DNA from: Lineus longissimus
Lineage: Eukaryota; Nemertea; Pilidiophora; Heteronemertea; Lineidae
Direction: 5' to 3'
DNA length: 64,000 nucleotides
Assembly: GCF_910592395.1 (NCBI RefSeq)
Contig: NC_088311.1
Span: 1,242,501-1,306,500 of the forward strand
Shown here: in pieces, positions 50,153 through 62,717 of the stretch
Layout of the letters: each line of letters begins with the position of its first letter
Position numbering within the stretch: position 1 is the first letter of the stretch
The notes under the pieces: model-generated
Seen by the model: the letters and a program-made list of their open reading frames with translations, nothing else
Databases searched by the model: none
Told to the model about the DNA's origin: nothing
Program-made: the position numbers and the translations under genes

Positions 50153-53100
50153 TCAGGCAGTTGCTTCGCCTTCCGTTTGCTTCTTCACATCCTCCACTGT
50201 CTTCGTCACGATCTTTGCCTCGGCGTCGCTCGTATCCATTTTAGTGTCACCATTTTCTTTGTGTGTTCCGTTTGTGCCGTTGGTGACTTCTTTCCCATTT
50301 GTACCATTGGTCGCTTCCGTCTTATTCACAACTGCATCACCAGAACCATCTTCTTGCTTTGTCTTTTTCGTTTCTTTATCTGCTTCAGGAACCTCTTCTT
50401 CAGCTTTGCGCTGTTTAAAAAAGATAAACTTTACTTTCAAGGCAGACATGCATGTAAAAATTATCAACAGAGCTGCAGCCATGTTCCATGACTGTATGGC
50501 TGTCCGCCATGTTCTAAACAACTGGTGGATGATTTATAATTGCAGGTAGACAGCAAGGAAATCCAGATGGCAGTTCCCTTACTGACAAAGCAACACAAAA
50601 ACAACTTTTAATAGCTCAACAGGCTCACCTTTCTTGGGACTAAAACATTGACTTTCTCCTCGGTCTTCTTTGTGGCAATAGGCTTTGCTTCCGTTGAGGT
50701 GGAAGGCTGATCAAACCCAGCAGCGGTTCCAAATCCACCCATGACGTCCTTTGCAATCTGTTTGAGTTGTTCTTCCTCTTCTACTGTGTCCTTGATCTTC
50801 GCCTGGATGTCAGGAAGGATCTCACCGAGGTCATCAAGTTCCTGCTGGGCAGCGGTTGCTGGGTCCTCTTCTCCTTCCTTCTTCTCTTTGCCCTTGTTGT
50901 CATCGATGATCTTTTGTAACGCCACTGGAAAAAGTTGGGAATTTTTTGAATTTTGGAAGGTCAAAGAAATAATCTCAACTGACTTTTTTTATAAACTGAA
51001 CTATTCCTCTCAACAAAACTTGGTGCCAGTCATTATCAGTCTGTTCACCTCTACATATCAATATTTCCAATACTTTGATCACTTGAAGTCATTGTTTACC
51101 TTTCTTATCCTCAATGACCTTCATGGCCTGTGTGAATTCTTCCCTGGCTTCCTTGTACTGTTTATTGTACGAGTTAGCAACACCAAGCTGGTAGTGTGTC
51201 TCCGCTAACAGACGGTCAGAGGCTTCGAGATGCTCGAGTTGGATCTTTAGGCAGTCCTTGAAGTCATTTATGGCTTGCTCATAATTCTCTGAAGTACAAG
51301 ATAATACTGTCAATGGGAAATGAAACATATGACGTCTGGGGAGTCTTTCTACTCAAGGTTCAACCTTACACTTGTTTCTAGTTCACACTCTTGTCATCTG
51401 ACAACCTCATACATTTAGTTGGCCTATACTCTCTTCAGCATGGAGGGTCATGGTGTCACAGTGGGTCAAATTTAACGCCCCGACTTAATCTTGGTCTCTA
51501 CAATCTGAGATTCTCTCAACCCAGTCAAACTGCTTCCTTACCTAATTCCAGACCAACTTCCCCAAGTTTGAGGTAGGCCTGTGCTGCCTTGAGCTGCATT
51601 TCTTTCGTACTGCACCGTGCGAAGATGACACGCGCCAAGTCGAGCATTTCCCAGGCGAGCTGGATATTTGAGATATCATCCTCTGCTTTCTCTTCGTTTT
51701 CTTTATTTTCATCATCGTCATCCCCTTCATCATCGTCCTCATCCTCCGCTGTGTCATCATCTTTCGTTTCTCCTAAAATTACCACAAAAAACAATGAATT
51801 TTATCTTCAGTTAAATATTTGTCACAGGCAAAATCTACGACTATTGGAGAAAAGTGCTTAAGTCGAATCTAGTAGGCGTGGTGTTAACTTGGTGAGCACT
51901 GTATCAAGAATTAATAAAGACCAAGATGGCGGAACCAATACTGCTACATCTTATCAAGGACGAGGTACAAAACTCGGACTTGTTATGCGACTTTTATGGG
52001 ATAAATCGTCTCCTATCCTTTACATGAAGCCAATGCTCTAATTATTGACGACAAATCTAAATTAGAATCAAACGCTCAAACAGAAATTATTCAGTTAGTA
52101 CAAAAGGTAAAGCAGGAATTCAAAATGGACCCAGATTACAGAATGTGAGAGGAGTATCTAGACTAACACTTTACACCCCACACAAAAAGAAATACATGTA
52201 TATGTAGAACTGAATTAGGAAATGAATCTACCAGGTGCATGACATTAGGAGAACAACCCAACCACCGAATAGAAAATGGATAAGGTGTATGGATTAATTC
52301 ATGCCAAGGTTACAAGCTACGCATGCTACTCCCTATATACAAGTCAAAACCTTGTATGGATGAACTGGTGACTGCGGTATACCCTGCCCCACCCCCCCCC
52401 CCCCAAAGATGTTCTGCACATAGACGTAAAAGTAACGGCTGCTAAAAACAATGCACACTGTCAGCAAATTCCTAGCAGCCAAAGTTGTAGCTGTCGTGCT
52501 CAATCGGTGTTCAATCAAGTGTTCAGCAGTTCTCACCATCTTTCTTTGTTGTATCTGTTTCAGCAGTCTCCATCTTTTCTTTGTCCTCCTCGTCAGGCTT
52601 CGTTTCGTCAGGCTTTGTTTCGTCAGGCTTTGTTTCGTCAGGCTTTGTTTCGTCAGGCTTTGTTTCGTCAGGCTTCGTTTCATCAGCCTTTGTTTCGTCA
52701 GGCTTTGTTTCTTCATCTTTCTTCACCTCTGTTGTTTCTTCTTTCTTTTCTTCCTTCTCCTTATCAGTGTCTTTAGTTTCCACTTCCATTTTTTCTGTGT
52801 CTTCTTTCCCTGCCTCTTTATCTGCTTCGTCACTTCCCTCCTCCTTTTTCTTTGGTTCGCCAGCCTCACACAAGGCGTCAATCACTGCATCAGAGATCTC
52901 TTCATGCTTTTCCTCTATCAAAGGCGAGGAGAGAAGGTTTATTGGAATCAACAGGATTATAGGTATGGAATACTAAAATCTAAGGTACACCAAATGAGTA
53001 AATTTACTACTCAGAAACAAGCATGCACCATGAGATTGTGAATGAGGGGAAATGACGACTGGAACTAGATTCCACTCGCAAATTTGAATGAAATGAGCAA

Positions 53101-55407
53101 GCGAGAAGAGATGTTGATTGAAGCCACTCCCAGGCCAACTGATCAATGAATACGAGGATTGAAAGTTGGATTTGATGGCAAGGTCTCAAACTGTCATGAT
53201 AATGATGTTATTTGACAATTGGGAGACGTATCATATGGTGAGGAAAAGTTAACAACTCTACTTACTATTACTATATGCAGAAGCAAAGCAGCATTACAAT
53301 CAAGCTCGGAATGCCCAAGTTAGAATTCACACTGTCCTGAAGGACAGCTAGCCAGCTACATTCTGGGCTTGACTGATTACAAATTACTTGAGTTCTGCCT
53401 TCTCAGCTGATCAACACAGTGCCATGAGGAAACCCTTCCCAACAAGCAACTCAAAAGTTCTAAGTAACATAGAGTAGTAAGATTAGAAACACAGTGAGGA
53501 GTTCAAACCAGGAGCAAGGACAGGCAGGCAGAAGAGTTAGTAAGTTGACAATGGTAAGAGTGAGTTGGTACCTGGGACTTTTGCAGGATCTTCAACCTGG
53601 TCTTCTTTTGGATCTTTTGCAGGCTTGGCCTCTTTTTCTGTATCTTCTTCAGGTGATTCTTCTTTGTCATCCTCTGGAACTGAACAGGAGCATTACATGT
53701 ATCGAAGAGATCATTCTAATTTCACTTTTTGATTTTAAGAGAATCATAATCGAATGGTAATATAATTATTTTACCCCAAGAAAACATGCGCACAAGTAAA
53801 TTAGTGATATTCAGGCCATGGATAGTAACACAAAAATTCTTAAGCAGTAAACATGCACTATTCCGATGCTGTATACAGAAATTGATTTCTTTCCATTCTC
53901 AAGTCAGGAGAGAGGAGAAGGTATGAATCATTTTTGCTCAGGGTACGCCTTAATGCAAACTCACTTCCATCGAGAGCATTTCCAAGAACACCACTTTCCA
54001 TTCGAGAGAGCTCCAGAAGAGCTTTCCCATAGAAGAAGTACACCTCACCACACTCATCTGCAGCCTCACCAAACTTCTCCGCTCTGGAATGGAAACGATC
54101 AATTCAATACATGTACTTGTGAACACTGCTAGTGCTAGCTTCCACGCAATAGACATAGGGACCAGGTTCAATCATCGGGAGGACCCACACCAAGAATCTA
54201 TTTCCGGATGAACTGATGTTGGATTCAAGAAACTAAGAACAAGCTTTTCAGCCGTGCAAGGGCTCGCAAAAGACCCTCTGTACCAAGTGAGAAACATGTC
54301 ATTAAGTAGCTTGCGATGGACTGTGGCCAAAGCATTCATCCCAACTCTTTTACCAGTGAACATGTACAGGTGTGATCACACGTTGCCACCACATCACACC
54401 CCTAAAATAAATATCCTTTACAATATTCAATTACACTGTAGGAGAGCTGTTTTTCACTTCCCCAGTCAATCACATGTTCTAGGATATTCTAGGAACATTC
54501 TTTTTGACAACCAAACTACTCACAGCAAGCGACAGGATTCTTGTAGACTTTCGATGGCATTGTGGATTTCACCACAGAGAAGGTGGCGCTTCCCGGTGGC
54601 AAGGAGTGTCGTGGCTGTTGCCACTGTGTCGATGTCAGCCTTCTCTGGGCTGCAAAACAAGAATAGAAGTGGCAATTTTGACCGACAGATGCTAAAACTC
54701 GCATTTTGGAAACATTCTTAGCCTTGGGGCCAGCCCAAAGTCAAGTGATTAGGCCTAGTGAGTATCTTCACTTATCATTGTCTAAATGAAAGGCTTGGAA
54801 GTATTATAGGCCTATCTCTAGGCCTACTGTACCTGAAACGTTAAATTTTTAGGATAGCCTACACGTCATGTACGAAGTTGGCTACGTCGTGCTAGTTATG
54901 GGCTGCATGGCTATAGGCCTACATGCTAATGCTTTGGCCTAGGCCTCCTGTAAGTTCTGCCGTTCTGGCTTCTCACTTCTCCTGCGCAACGGACACGTGG
55001 ACGTTCCAAATCTCTGGTACTGTTTGATTGATGGATGACTGGTTGGTTGAAATCATAGGGCTGTGTCAGTGCTGACATGACTGACCATTTTTGACAACTC
55101 TCATGCATGCACACACGGTCACGTGTAGATACATGAGCACATGACATAGTCACAGGGTACGTAGCATTGTGCATGTGCATGACATACGCAAAATGCACAG
55201 CGGCGAGACATGCACATGAGGGACGGAATTTCTTTGTCACCGACACTGTAGTAGTGTTGTGCCATTGCGGATTGCCAGTGTCACCCGCACACACTTTCTG
55301 ACCTAAAATACAGATGATATTATGCTTGTAAAAACACAATTCACTGCATCATTTCAATCTACATACCATTCTGTATTTTGAGTGGTGGTTTGAGCAGTTT
55401 CAGACAT
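50153..55407 (-). CDS. NASP: Nuclear autoantigenic sperm protein-type histone chaperone
   Basis: SHNi-TPR chaperone that binds H3-H4 (and linker histone) in nucleus and cytoplasm. Nine exons in transcript order: 55407-55367, 54649-54524, 54083-53965, 53679-53572, 52914-52537, 51772-51542, 51288-51100, 50924-50629, 50410-50153; all phases match and the protein has 581 residues. Seen: first TPR ([20 protein letters not shown]), [19 protein letters not shown]...GVLGNAL, a long acidic insert interrupting the TPR array (with an ETKPD repeat), a D/E-rich stretch, then [37 protein letters not shown] and [23 protein letters not shown] coiled-coil region ([18 protein letters not shown]) and a C-terminal KETKKTKQE nuclear-signal-like stretch follow, with two NGTNG repeats near the end. 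The start ATG (MSETAQ) was chosen because its donor phase fits exon 2. Confidence 0.95.
52392..52404. repeat. Poly-C run in NASP intron
   Basis: About 13 C in a row in the intron following exon 5; prone to length variation. Confidence 0.7.
52591..52710 (-). repeat. 15-bp coding minisatellite in NASP (ETKPD x8)
   Basis: Eight units of cgtcaggcttTgttt (plus strand) encode ETK(P/A)D pentapeptides in the acidic insert. Unit sequence is nearly uniform at the DNA level, including synonymous sites, indicating recent expansion or gene conversion. The unit length is a multiple of three, so copy-number change keeps the frame. Confidence 0.9.
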
Positions 55408-56378
55408 GGCTATGATTGCAGTTTTTGATTAGAAATGGGAGAACGAAGTGACAGTGCGTGTATAACTTTCGCGCCTTTTGTCCTTGCACAAACTCTGTGA
55501 CGTCAAAGCCGGCCAATATAGAAATATCCCATAAACTACTTCTCGCATTTACATTTAATGAAAGAATACAGTAATAAAGTTTAGTGTTAGTAAATCACTA
55601 TGTTTCAAATATTTATACTAAATGATAAGAATGTCTATTGCGTATAATTTTACTTGAACTTTACAATAATTGTGATTTTTAACCATATATTTCTAAAGTG
55701 AACGTACGCCATGATATTTTTCTGAAGTGAACGTACTCCATGACATTTGAGCGGCCGCCCCGTTTTCGTGACGTCAGGTCCTTTTCTGACAGCCATTTTG
55801 CTGCTCTGCATGTGGATTCCACGAGAAATCAAGTGATAGAAAGTTAGTTTTGTGTTTACCCCCTAACATTTCGCTTGATTTCTGACTTTTACCTTTCTAC
55901 TGCTACATATGAAACTGTTACTTCGAAAAATTATTAATAGAGCTACTGTATCATTGGCATTGTTAAATTGGCCCTGTCCCAGCCAGCTATAGTATAATGT
56001 AGACTGTGTTGTGTAGTTGTGAATACATCACTTGTATATCATGCCTAGCTGCACCTATGCCATGCAATGCTATGCGTGTATGAATTACACACATTCTTGA
56101 TGTGACACAGTGCGCTATGAATAATAATGCATGCACTGCAGTAGTGCAAATCCTAACCGACAACAACAAGACTAGACTGTGGATTGTGTGTTGGTCAGAA
56201 TGTGTTTTGAGAATATCATGTCCGGTCATGACTCATTGAACTTTAATCTGAACATCGCAGGTCAGATCTCTAGAATAGAATATCTCTTAACCTGCCTGGT
56301 TAAAAAGGGATATTTATCCCCCCATTCCCAATTCACAAAAGTGCATCACTTATATTTTGCTCGTGTTTCAGATCCAGA
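55408..56378. promoter_or_regulatory. Divergent promoter region between NASP and BTF3
   Basis: Separates the NASP start (minus) from the BTF3 start (plus). Full CRE palindromes TGACGTCA lie at 55498-55505 and 55769-55776, one on the side of each gene. A pyrimidine-rich ccttttctgacagcc at about 55778-55795 resembles a 5' TOP start, as expected for a translation-linked gene. A likely BTF3 non-coding exon ends near gatagaaa before GTTAGT (about 55840), and the next acceptor is at 56370-56371. Two near-copies of gaagtgaacgtac(g/t)ccatga lie at about 55695-55745. Confidence 0.55.
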
Positions 56379-57699
56379 ATGAATCAAGAAAAATTAGACA
56401 AGCTCGCTCGTATGAGTGAACAGGTGCGCATCGGAGGGAAGGGTGCGATGAGAAGGAAGAAGAAGGTCATTCACAGAACTGCCATGACTGATGATAAAAA
56501 ATTGACTACTGCTTTGAAAAAATTGGGGGTCAACCCGATACCACAAATTGAAGAAGTAAGCACTCAATCTCTTTTTCAATATGTTCCAAAGATAACTTAG
56601 GAAGAAAGTTTCATATTTTGGAAATGATACTTTGATGATAGTTCAATTTCAATGATTCTTGCCATCAAGTAATTGACTTGACAAAAGTCCGGCATGACCT
56701 TCCTGCCCTAATAGATCTTAAGCTTGTTGCACAATACTTGCATAACATTTATCAAGTTCGAAAATGCTTTTTTTCAGGTAAATATGATCAAAGATGATGG
56801 AAGTGTCATTCACTTTGTCAACCCTAAAGTTCAAGCTTCGCTATCTGCCAATACCTTCTCTATCATTGGACAGTCTGAAACTAAACGTGAGTACAGTCAA
56901 TGAGTCATAATATCAAATCTAGTAAAATACAACATGTCAAAGATCAGATAGGGATGACCAGTTGAGTATAACAACCTATTATTCCAAGGTTAAGGCAACC
57001 GAAGATTAATTGGTATGGACATGCGACTGAAATACATGGATTTGAAGAACATTGACTGACTTTGTCGTGGCTAAAAACATTATTCAAGGGGCATGTCTAT
57101 GATACTCCTCAAACAATAGCTGACGGATGTGTTAAGAGTTTAAGTAATTTAGTTTTTATTCGAGCCTCCTCTATGCTAATTCTAGATCTAGATTATCACT
57201 TGCTTACTCTTGCCATTTCTCATCCTTTCAGAAATCACAGAGATGCTCCCCGGCATCATCAGCCAACTCGGAGCAGAGGGCCTGAATCATTTACAGAAAT
57301 TAGCTGAAAAATCTTTACCCACTGGAGGTTAGTACAGTATGATGTGCACTCCGCTGTCTCTAGTCTTTTATTGTAGTTTGTAAGTTAGTCTCTGCCCCAG
57401 GGTTTGTCCCCATATTGCAAGAGGCGTTCTTTGCTCGTTGATCATAAGATTGAAAAAGAAGTATTGATTATGTTAATTCGATTGGTAAATTCATATCATA
57501 CATGTACATCATGTGATGTGCTGGTATGTATTTAACATTCTCATTAAAAAGACAAATGATTTGTCATAACCTGATGATTCTTCTTGATCTTGCAGTAATT
57601 GGTGACTCAAAAACTTCCACAGATGATATAGATGAAGACGATGAGGTGCCAGAACTAGTGGAGAACTTTGATGTTGCTTCAAAAGGTGAAGGAGTGTAG
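56379..57699 (+). CDS. BTF3: Nascent polypeptide-associated complex beta subunit (BTF3/BTF3L4)
   Basis: Beta subunit of the ribosome-associated NAC heterodimer, which shields nascent chains and prevents mis-targeting to the ER. Coding exons: 56379-56555, 56778-56886, 57232-57327, 57596-57699; 161 residues (BTF3L4 in human about 158). Seen: [22 protein letters not shown], the ribosome-binding basic motif [10 protein letters not shown], the NAC domain ([30 protein letters not shown] in pieces), [17 protein letters not shown], and the acidic tail VPELVENFD. The start is the family's conserved MNQEKL, seven bases into the exon, so exon 1 is non-coding. An AATAAA lies at 58137-58142. Invertebrates normally have one gene for vertebrate BTF3 and BTF3L4, so the symbol is by family. 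Confidence 0.95.
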
Positions 57700-60158
57700 G
57701 GGAACACGTTATGGCTATAAGGATGGTAGATGTGTGCTTCTCAAAAACCCTGTATCAACCAATGTATCGGGATAATCCACAGTCGAGCAGGAAACAGATG
57801 GCTGTGTATTGATGTATTTATTAAAAGAGGTCATGTGAATTTGATCCTTTTGTTATCGCCCTTAGCCATTGTAACTGATCTATTACATTGAAAATGGATT
57901 AGAACTCCGTCAAAGGGATTTGAGCACACATGGCCTCAACAAGAGAATGCAGAACAAATATCAAAAGCTTTGCAATCTTTTTTATACAATTTCTCCCAAA
58001 CCAAAGGGAATAAGCAGCTGTTACTGGCTGATACAGAGATCTTGTTTACCATTAATATTAAGGAATTTCCTTGAAATCTGGGCTCAATTTTTTTTCATAT
58101 TGTATCATGTAAATATGCCTTTTATTTCAAGGAAACAATAAAGGTATTGATAAAAAAAGGAACTTCTTCTTTGTTTCTTTTATTGATAATGATATTTGGA
58201 GCGTTTGAAAAAAGAATTCCTCGGACTGACAAAAACTACTATTCTACATGGATGTTTCAGAAACCTCTCCTTCCAACGCGTCCCAAGTACTAGTCAATGC
58301 CAACTGCATCGGTAGTGCAGAGAAAAATTATACTAACTCTGATAATGCATGCCTGTGTCTTATCAGTCGGGAAGGTGACGGATCTCCACAGCTGGGATTT
58401 TGGTCTGGATATCCTTGTGACCAATCACTGAGTGCACACTTGAGCCTGATTAAAAACATACATACTGTGGTGACCGTTATTTGAGGAGGCCTGTGTTGCC
58501 ATATGTATGCAGTCACTTGACTGGGGAGGCAGGCACATGGACATAATACGAGATTACAGATGTCCAGACTTCTTTTCCTTCGGATGTGATCCGTCCTCGT
58601 CAACAAACATACAGGATGTTCCAGTAGTTGTGATGCATGGAGTCATTTCAATGAAATTGATCCGACCAAATGGATGGAATGTTCACCAGCAGTGGACCCC
58701 TTGTCAGCACAACCATGTGGTCACACACTGTCCTAAGGTAGGGACGCTCTCAACCTTTTGACCAAACTCGCAAACCAATTTTGCTACCAACCAGCCTACA
58801 AATGAGCTGGCTGCAAAACCGTGGTAATCTTAAAAAGCCATCTACCTAAACAACACTCTTCTGGGGTTGCCTTTCAATAGAGGCTTTGTAACTAAGTTCT
58901 CCAGGCATCTGATTAAAATTGAGTCAACAGAAGTACTAGTTGATCTTCCATTTGGTTAGCCTTAGGAGACTGATCTGTTCGGACTATTATAAGACAAAAA
59001 TGTAAGAGGTATTGTTCAACTTTTATTACAAGATTACCAGTGTACAATATCTTATTTACATAAAGCACATTAAATTTATCACTAGTACATGATTTTGGTA
59101 GAACTTGCATTAACAAAACTTTATTTGTGAACACAGTTGTGAATGTCCAAGAACCAACAGAAGCCTTTCACTTTGACCCATTTGGCTGTCCAGATGAGAG
59201 AAAGAGCACGTGACACACTTTCTCACTTTGAATCACCAACCCCAATCACACACACACTGCCTTTTCATGTAGGCCAGGAAGTAGGTTTTGTATACTAAGG
59301 AACCCCACATGTCAAACCAAATCTAAATGCTAACATTTCAAAAAGTTCCCATTTATCCCTTCTGATTGAAACCATTGGACAATACAATTTTGAACAAATC
59401 TATTCCAAAAATCTGCTGAAAGCATGCCAAGGTTCAGCCCCAAAATATCGATACTTATACAAATGTAAAAAATACCAAAGTCATAGAAATACATCTTGAA
59501 GCTTCAAGGGTTAACATTCACACAATTCACATAGGGGTATTCACATTAAACAGATCAATTCAGGAATGTTAACCGTTGATGGGTCAAGATGTTGGAATAT
59601 AATTTATAGCACAGAAATTTAACAACAGCAAAGCTTCACAATTATTTCCTTAATATGCCTCTTAGATTTAATGACAATATCCAATACATGTACGGTAAAA
59701 CCTCCCATAGCAGACACCTCTCATATCATATCAGTGAAAATGGTATACTACACCACATCAATCTAGAACTCCCTACCACAGCTATATGGTGTAGAACTTT
59801 CTAAAATGCCCTCTGTTTGGACCAAATGTGAATGCTTAAGAATTCACTCTTTTTTAATATCACCACAGATTTTCCAACCTGAACTGAAAGAACACATTCG
59901 GTGGACAAAAATACACTTGAATATACTTTAACTTCCTTCCTAAAAGGTCGCAGATCATTGACCTCTTAGAATTGATTTCACAGTATTTCCACTTACACAC
60001 TGCACTCAAGAGCTCTGTGATGCTTTTCCTGAGTTACTCCCTTTTTGATTGGCTTTTTGCTGCATAAAGTTAGAGACATATAATCTTGTTGGACTCTGTT
60101 GAACAGTTTTCCTGTCCCAGTGACACTTCGAATTCGATGAACTAAACCTGACTAGATC
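57700..60158. other. Convergent 3' region between BTF3 and REX1BD
   Basis: BTF3 3' UTR up to AATAAA at 58137-58142. From about 59015 the minus strand has AATAAA-type signals (TTTATT on plus near 59020 and 59120), which would give REX1BD a 3' UTR of about 1.1 kb. No coding exon in between; ORFs at 58248-58606 are unsupported. Confidence 0.5.
58137..58142 (+). terminator. Polyadenylation signal of BTF3
   Basis: AATAAA in the sequence ggaaacaataaaggta, 438 bp after the stop codon. Confidence 0.65.
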
Positions 60159-61426
60159 TTATGAGTATAAACTCTCCGATTCATATTTTAATTCTTCTAA
60201 ATGTTCGTTAATTCTCTCAACAACATCTCTCATTCTGAAAAAGAAGAGAAGAATGTAAATATTAATGGTCATAATCAAAACACCGTCAGTAGTTACCTTT
60301 TTCAGTCATTCATCGTATTGCCAGAACAAAATGACTTTGGCAAGTCACCTTCTGGATGAGCTGATGTTTGATCCAGTTGGTCAATGTCCCATTCAATGCT
60401 CAAGACTGACCCTTTTTTTTCTCAAAAACTGGCATGTTGAACCTGTTGTTTCAATTCATGCTTCCTCTTTATCGAACTTACTTCTCCTGTATTTGGATGA
60501 CTTCTTCTTTATATGCCATTTCTTCTGCATGATCTATGGAACTTTGTTTGGCTATCTGTAACCTTGCAGTCTGAAACAGATATCACTGCATTGATACATG
60601 AGTCGGAACGTAAACAAAATCTTCACAGCCAGGAGAAGAGGAGTGGGAAATTTCTCTTTTTACTCAGGTTATTCACTGTACTCGTGTCATGTACCATTAA
60701 CTTTTCTGTGAGTCATCTTTCAAACTATGTGTACCAAAAAAACTTACATGAATTATCTCAACCAGGAAACAGAACTTACCAATTCTAATTTAACTTTTTC
60801 ATCATCCTGTACTTTCCCAATAAATAGAGCAACATTTGGCAAATCATGCTCAGACTTTAGTTTCTTCTCTATGGAGATGATTTCCTCTGATATCTTTTTA
60901 AATGTTTGAGTTATTCTGTAGACAAGTTCTCGGTACATGGGAAAGTTGTAATTTGGTGCGCTGCTTAGGTAGGCTATGTGGCCCCTGGATGTGGAAAAAA
61001 TGAAATGTTATTCACTGGTGACGCTATCAGCTTCTTCCATTCTGATTCTTGCTCTAGTAATATGTGACCTAGTTTAAACTAGTGTCTGACATGTTCGATG
61101 ATGTTAAATTACAAGTTGTGAACCAAAAGCAATGTCCTTAATAGAAAGGGTGGCCTGATAACAGAGGTGTCTGCTAAGGGAGGTTCCATAGTACATTCAA
61201 CTTACTCCTCAAAGAGCTGGTAGGTATGGACCCTCTCCTCCTGAAGCAAATAAAAACGCTTCAGCAGTTTCTTTGCTTCATCAGAGGCCTGGAATGCAGA
61301 AAACAAGTACAATTGAAAATGGAAGACAACGATTTCTGAAAACATCAATAGACGAGCAACCTGTTAAGGTGAGAGGATCAATGATGTCATACGTACATTG
61401 ACATTCTCTGACTCTGTCATCGACAT
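60159..61426 (-). CDS. REX1BD: REX1-B domain protein (required for excision 1-B type)
   Basis: Five exons in transcript order: 61426-61397, 61288-61206, 60984-60780, 60570-60482, 60234-60159. Phases match and the product has 160 residues (human about 174). The family signature is clear: LLKRFYLLQEERVHTYQLFEEGHIAYL split over exons 2 and 3, then PNYNFPMYRELVYRITQTF and a largely helical, charged C-terminal half. The family is named after an algal DNA-repair locus (REX1-B); the animal protein's biochemical role is poorly defined. The tiny first exon (MSMTESENVN, 30 bp) was chosen because it ends at a good GTACGT donor in the right phase. Convergent with BTF3; a TTAA MITE sits about 520 bp upstream. 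Confidence 0.87.
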
Positions 61427-61944
61427 ATGAGCTCTGCAGCTGCAAAAAGGATGTCATTACAGAAGGACATCCTTCTCTTCTTATAGGAGCAAAAAAGCAC
61501 GTTGTGACAGAGTGTGAGTCACTCACAGCAACAGAATCAGGATGCGCTAAACTATTGCTACTGCACATCCAGTGTGTACATTTGTATACGGTAGGGTCCG
61601 TGCACAAATGTATGCAAGAGTACGGATGGGCGACCACCGCTGGAGGTGACCAATTTTACTTCACTGTTTGTGCGCTAATCAAGGATCTGATGCCCAAAGA
61701 AATTATACATTTCGGAGCACTATGATATAATCTAAACGACCACTATGAATGTGTCAAAATCTTTGAATCTAAATCGGGAGAAATTTGGAAGTTTTTACCA
61801 TCCTCATCGTTGACTGTGGGATCGTGTTTACAGCTGTTTTAGAGACACTTCCGCATGCGCAGTACAATGCGCAGAATTGCGGTTGTTTCGCTTCCTGACC
61901 TTTTCGCCCCAGTCGTTTCGCTCCCTTGGACTTATTGTTGGGGA

Positions 61945-62717
61945 TTAAAGAGGTTGAATAGCGCCTCCAGGAGCAAGCAACAGCGCCACCCGTAGCAGAA
62001 ATAAGAACTGCTTAGTGACGTCATGGTTTCCATATACGGCATCTCATTTGCATATTTTTACAACCTTATTTACTACGAGTTATAAATATGCCAGTAGCAC
62101 GTGGATCATGCCGGGCGGCGCTGTCAGGTGTTTCCACTATGGGTTACATAATCGGCTACAAAGAGGCCAGTGTTCTAGTAAATGAAGTTAGCAATGATAG
62201 CGAAAGAATGTTAGTGTATGTTACGCAGTCAATAGCGATAGTAGTGAGTTGGAGAGAGGAGAAAATGGAAAATGGAGAGAATAGTAGTATGGATTTCGAG
62301 TCCCAAGGAGAAACTTTGCAAAGTTTTCATCAAACTGATAATCATATTCCTTCCTTCTCTGTCTCCAACAATTAAAAGTTGCTGCAGTCAACCTGATGCG
62401 TTTATCCGCGAGCGAATCGACGAGACGAAGCATTTTTCAAGCATCCGAATGGTACCTTACAGATCCGCAAGGGGCGCGTTACCGAAAATGTTGCAAAAAT
62501 CAATAATGTGATCGTAAATATTGTCATATTTTTCAAAATGAGAGTATGTAAATGATACGCAGACGGTAAACCAATGAAAGGCCAGTATCTATTGAACCTT
62601 ACAAGTGATTTGGGGGCCTTGAAACTCCTTATATTTATCAATGAAACCTTATTCCCGCCTAAGGTTTTGACCGGGCCGTCCAAAACTCCCCATTTTTTGG
62701 CGGGCCATTCCCTTTAA
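61945..62717 (+). mobile_element. TTAA-bounded MITE (piggyBac-like), copy 2
   Basis: Same 773-bp length and same orientation as copy 1 (14440-15212), about ten differences, no indels. Bounded by TTAA at 61945-61948 and 62714-62717; flanking DNA is unrelated to that of copy 1, which fixes the borders. The 95-codon ORF at 62088-62375 is kept intact with a few amino-acid changes relative to copy 1. CRE-like TGACGTCA at 62016-62023. Lies between REX1BD and HSDL2, both transcribed leftwards. Confidence 0.8.

Noticed and set aside
52581-52976. Long plus-strand ORF rich in SSGFV repeats
   Set aside because: It is the antisense of the NASP acidic exon; its repeat is the shadow of ETKPD codons.
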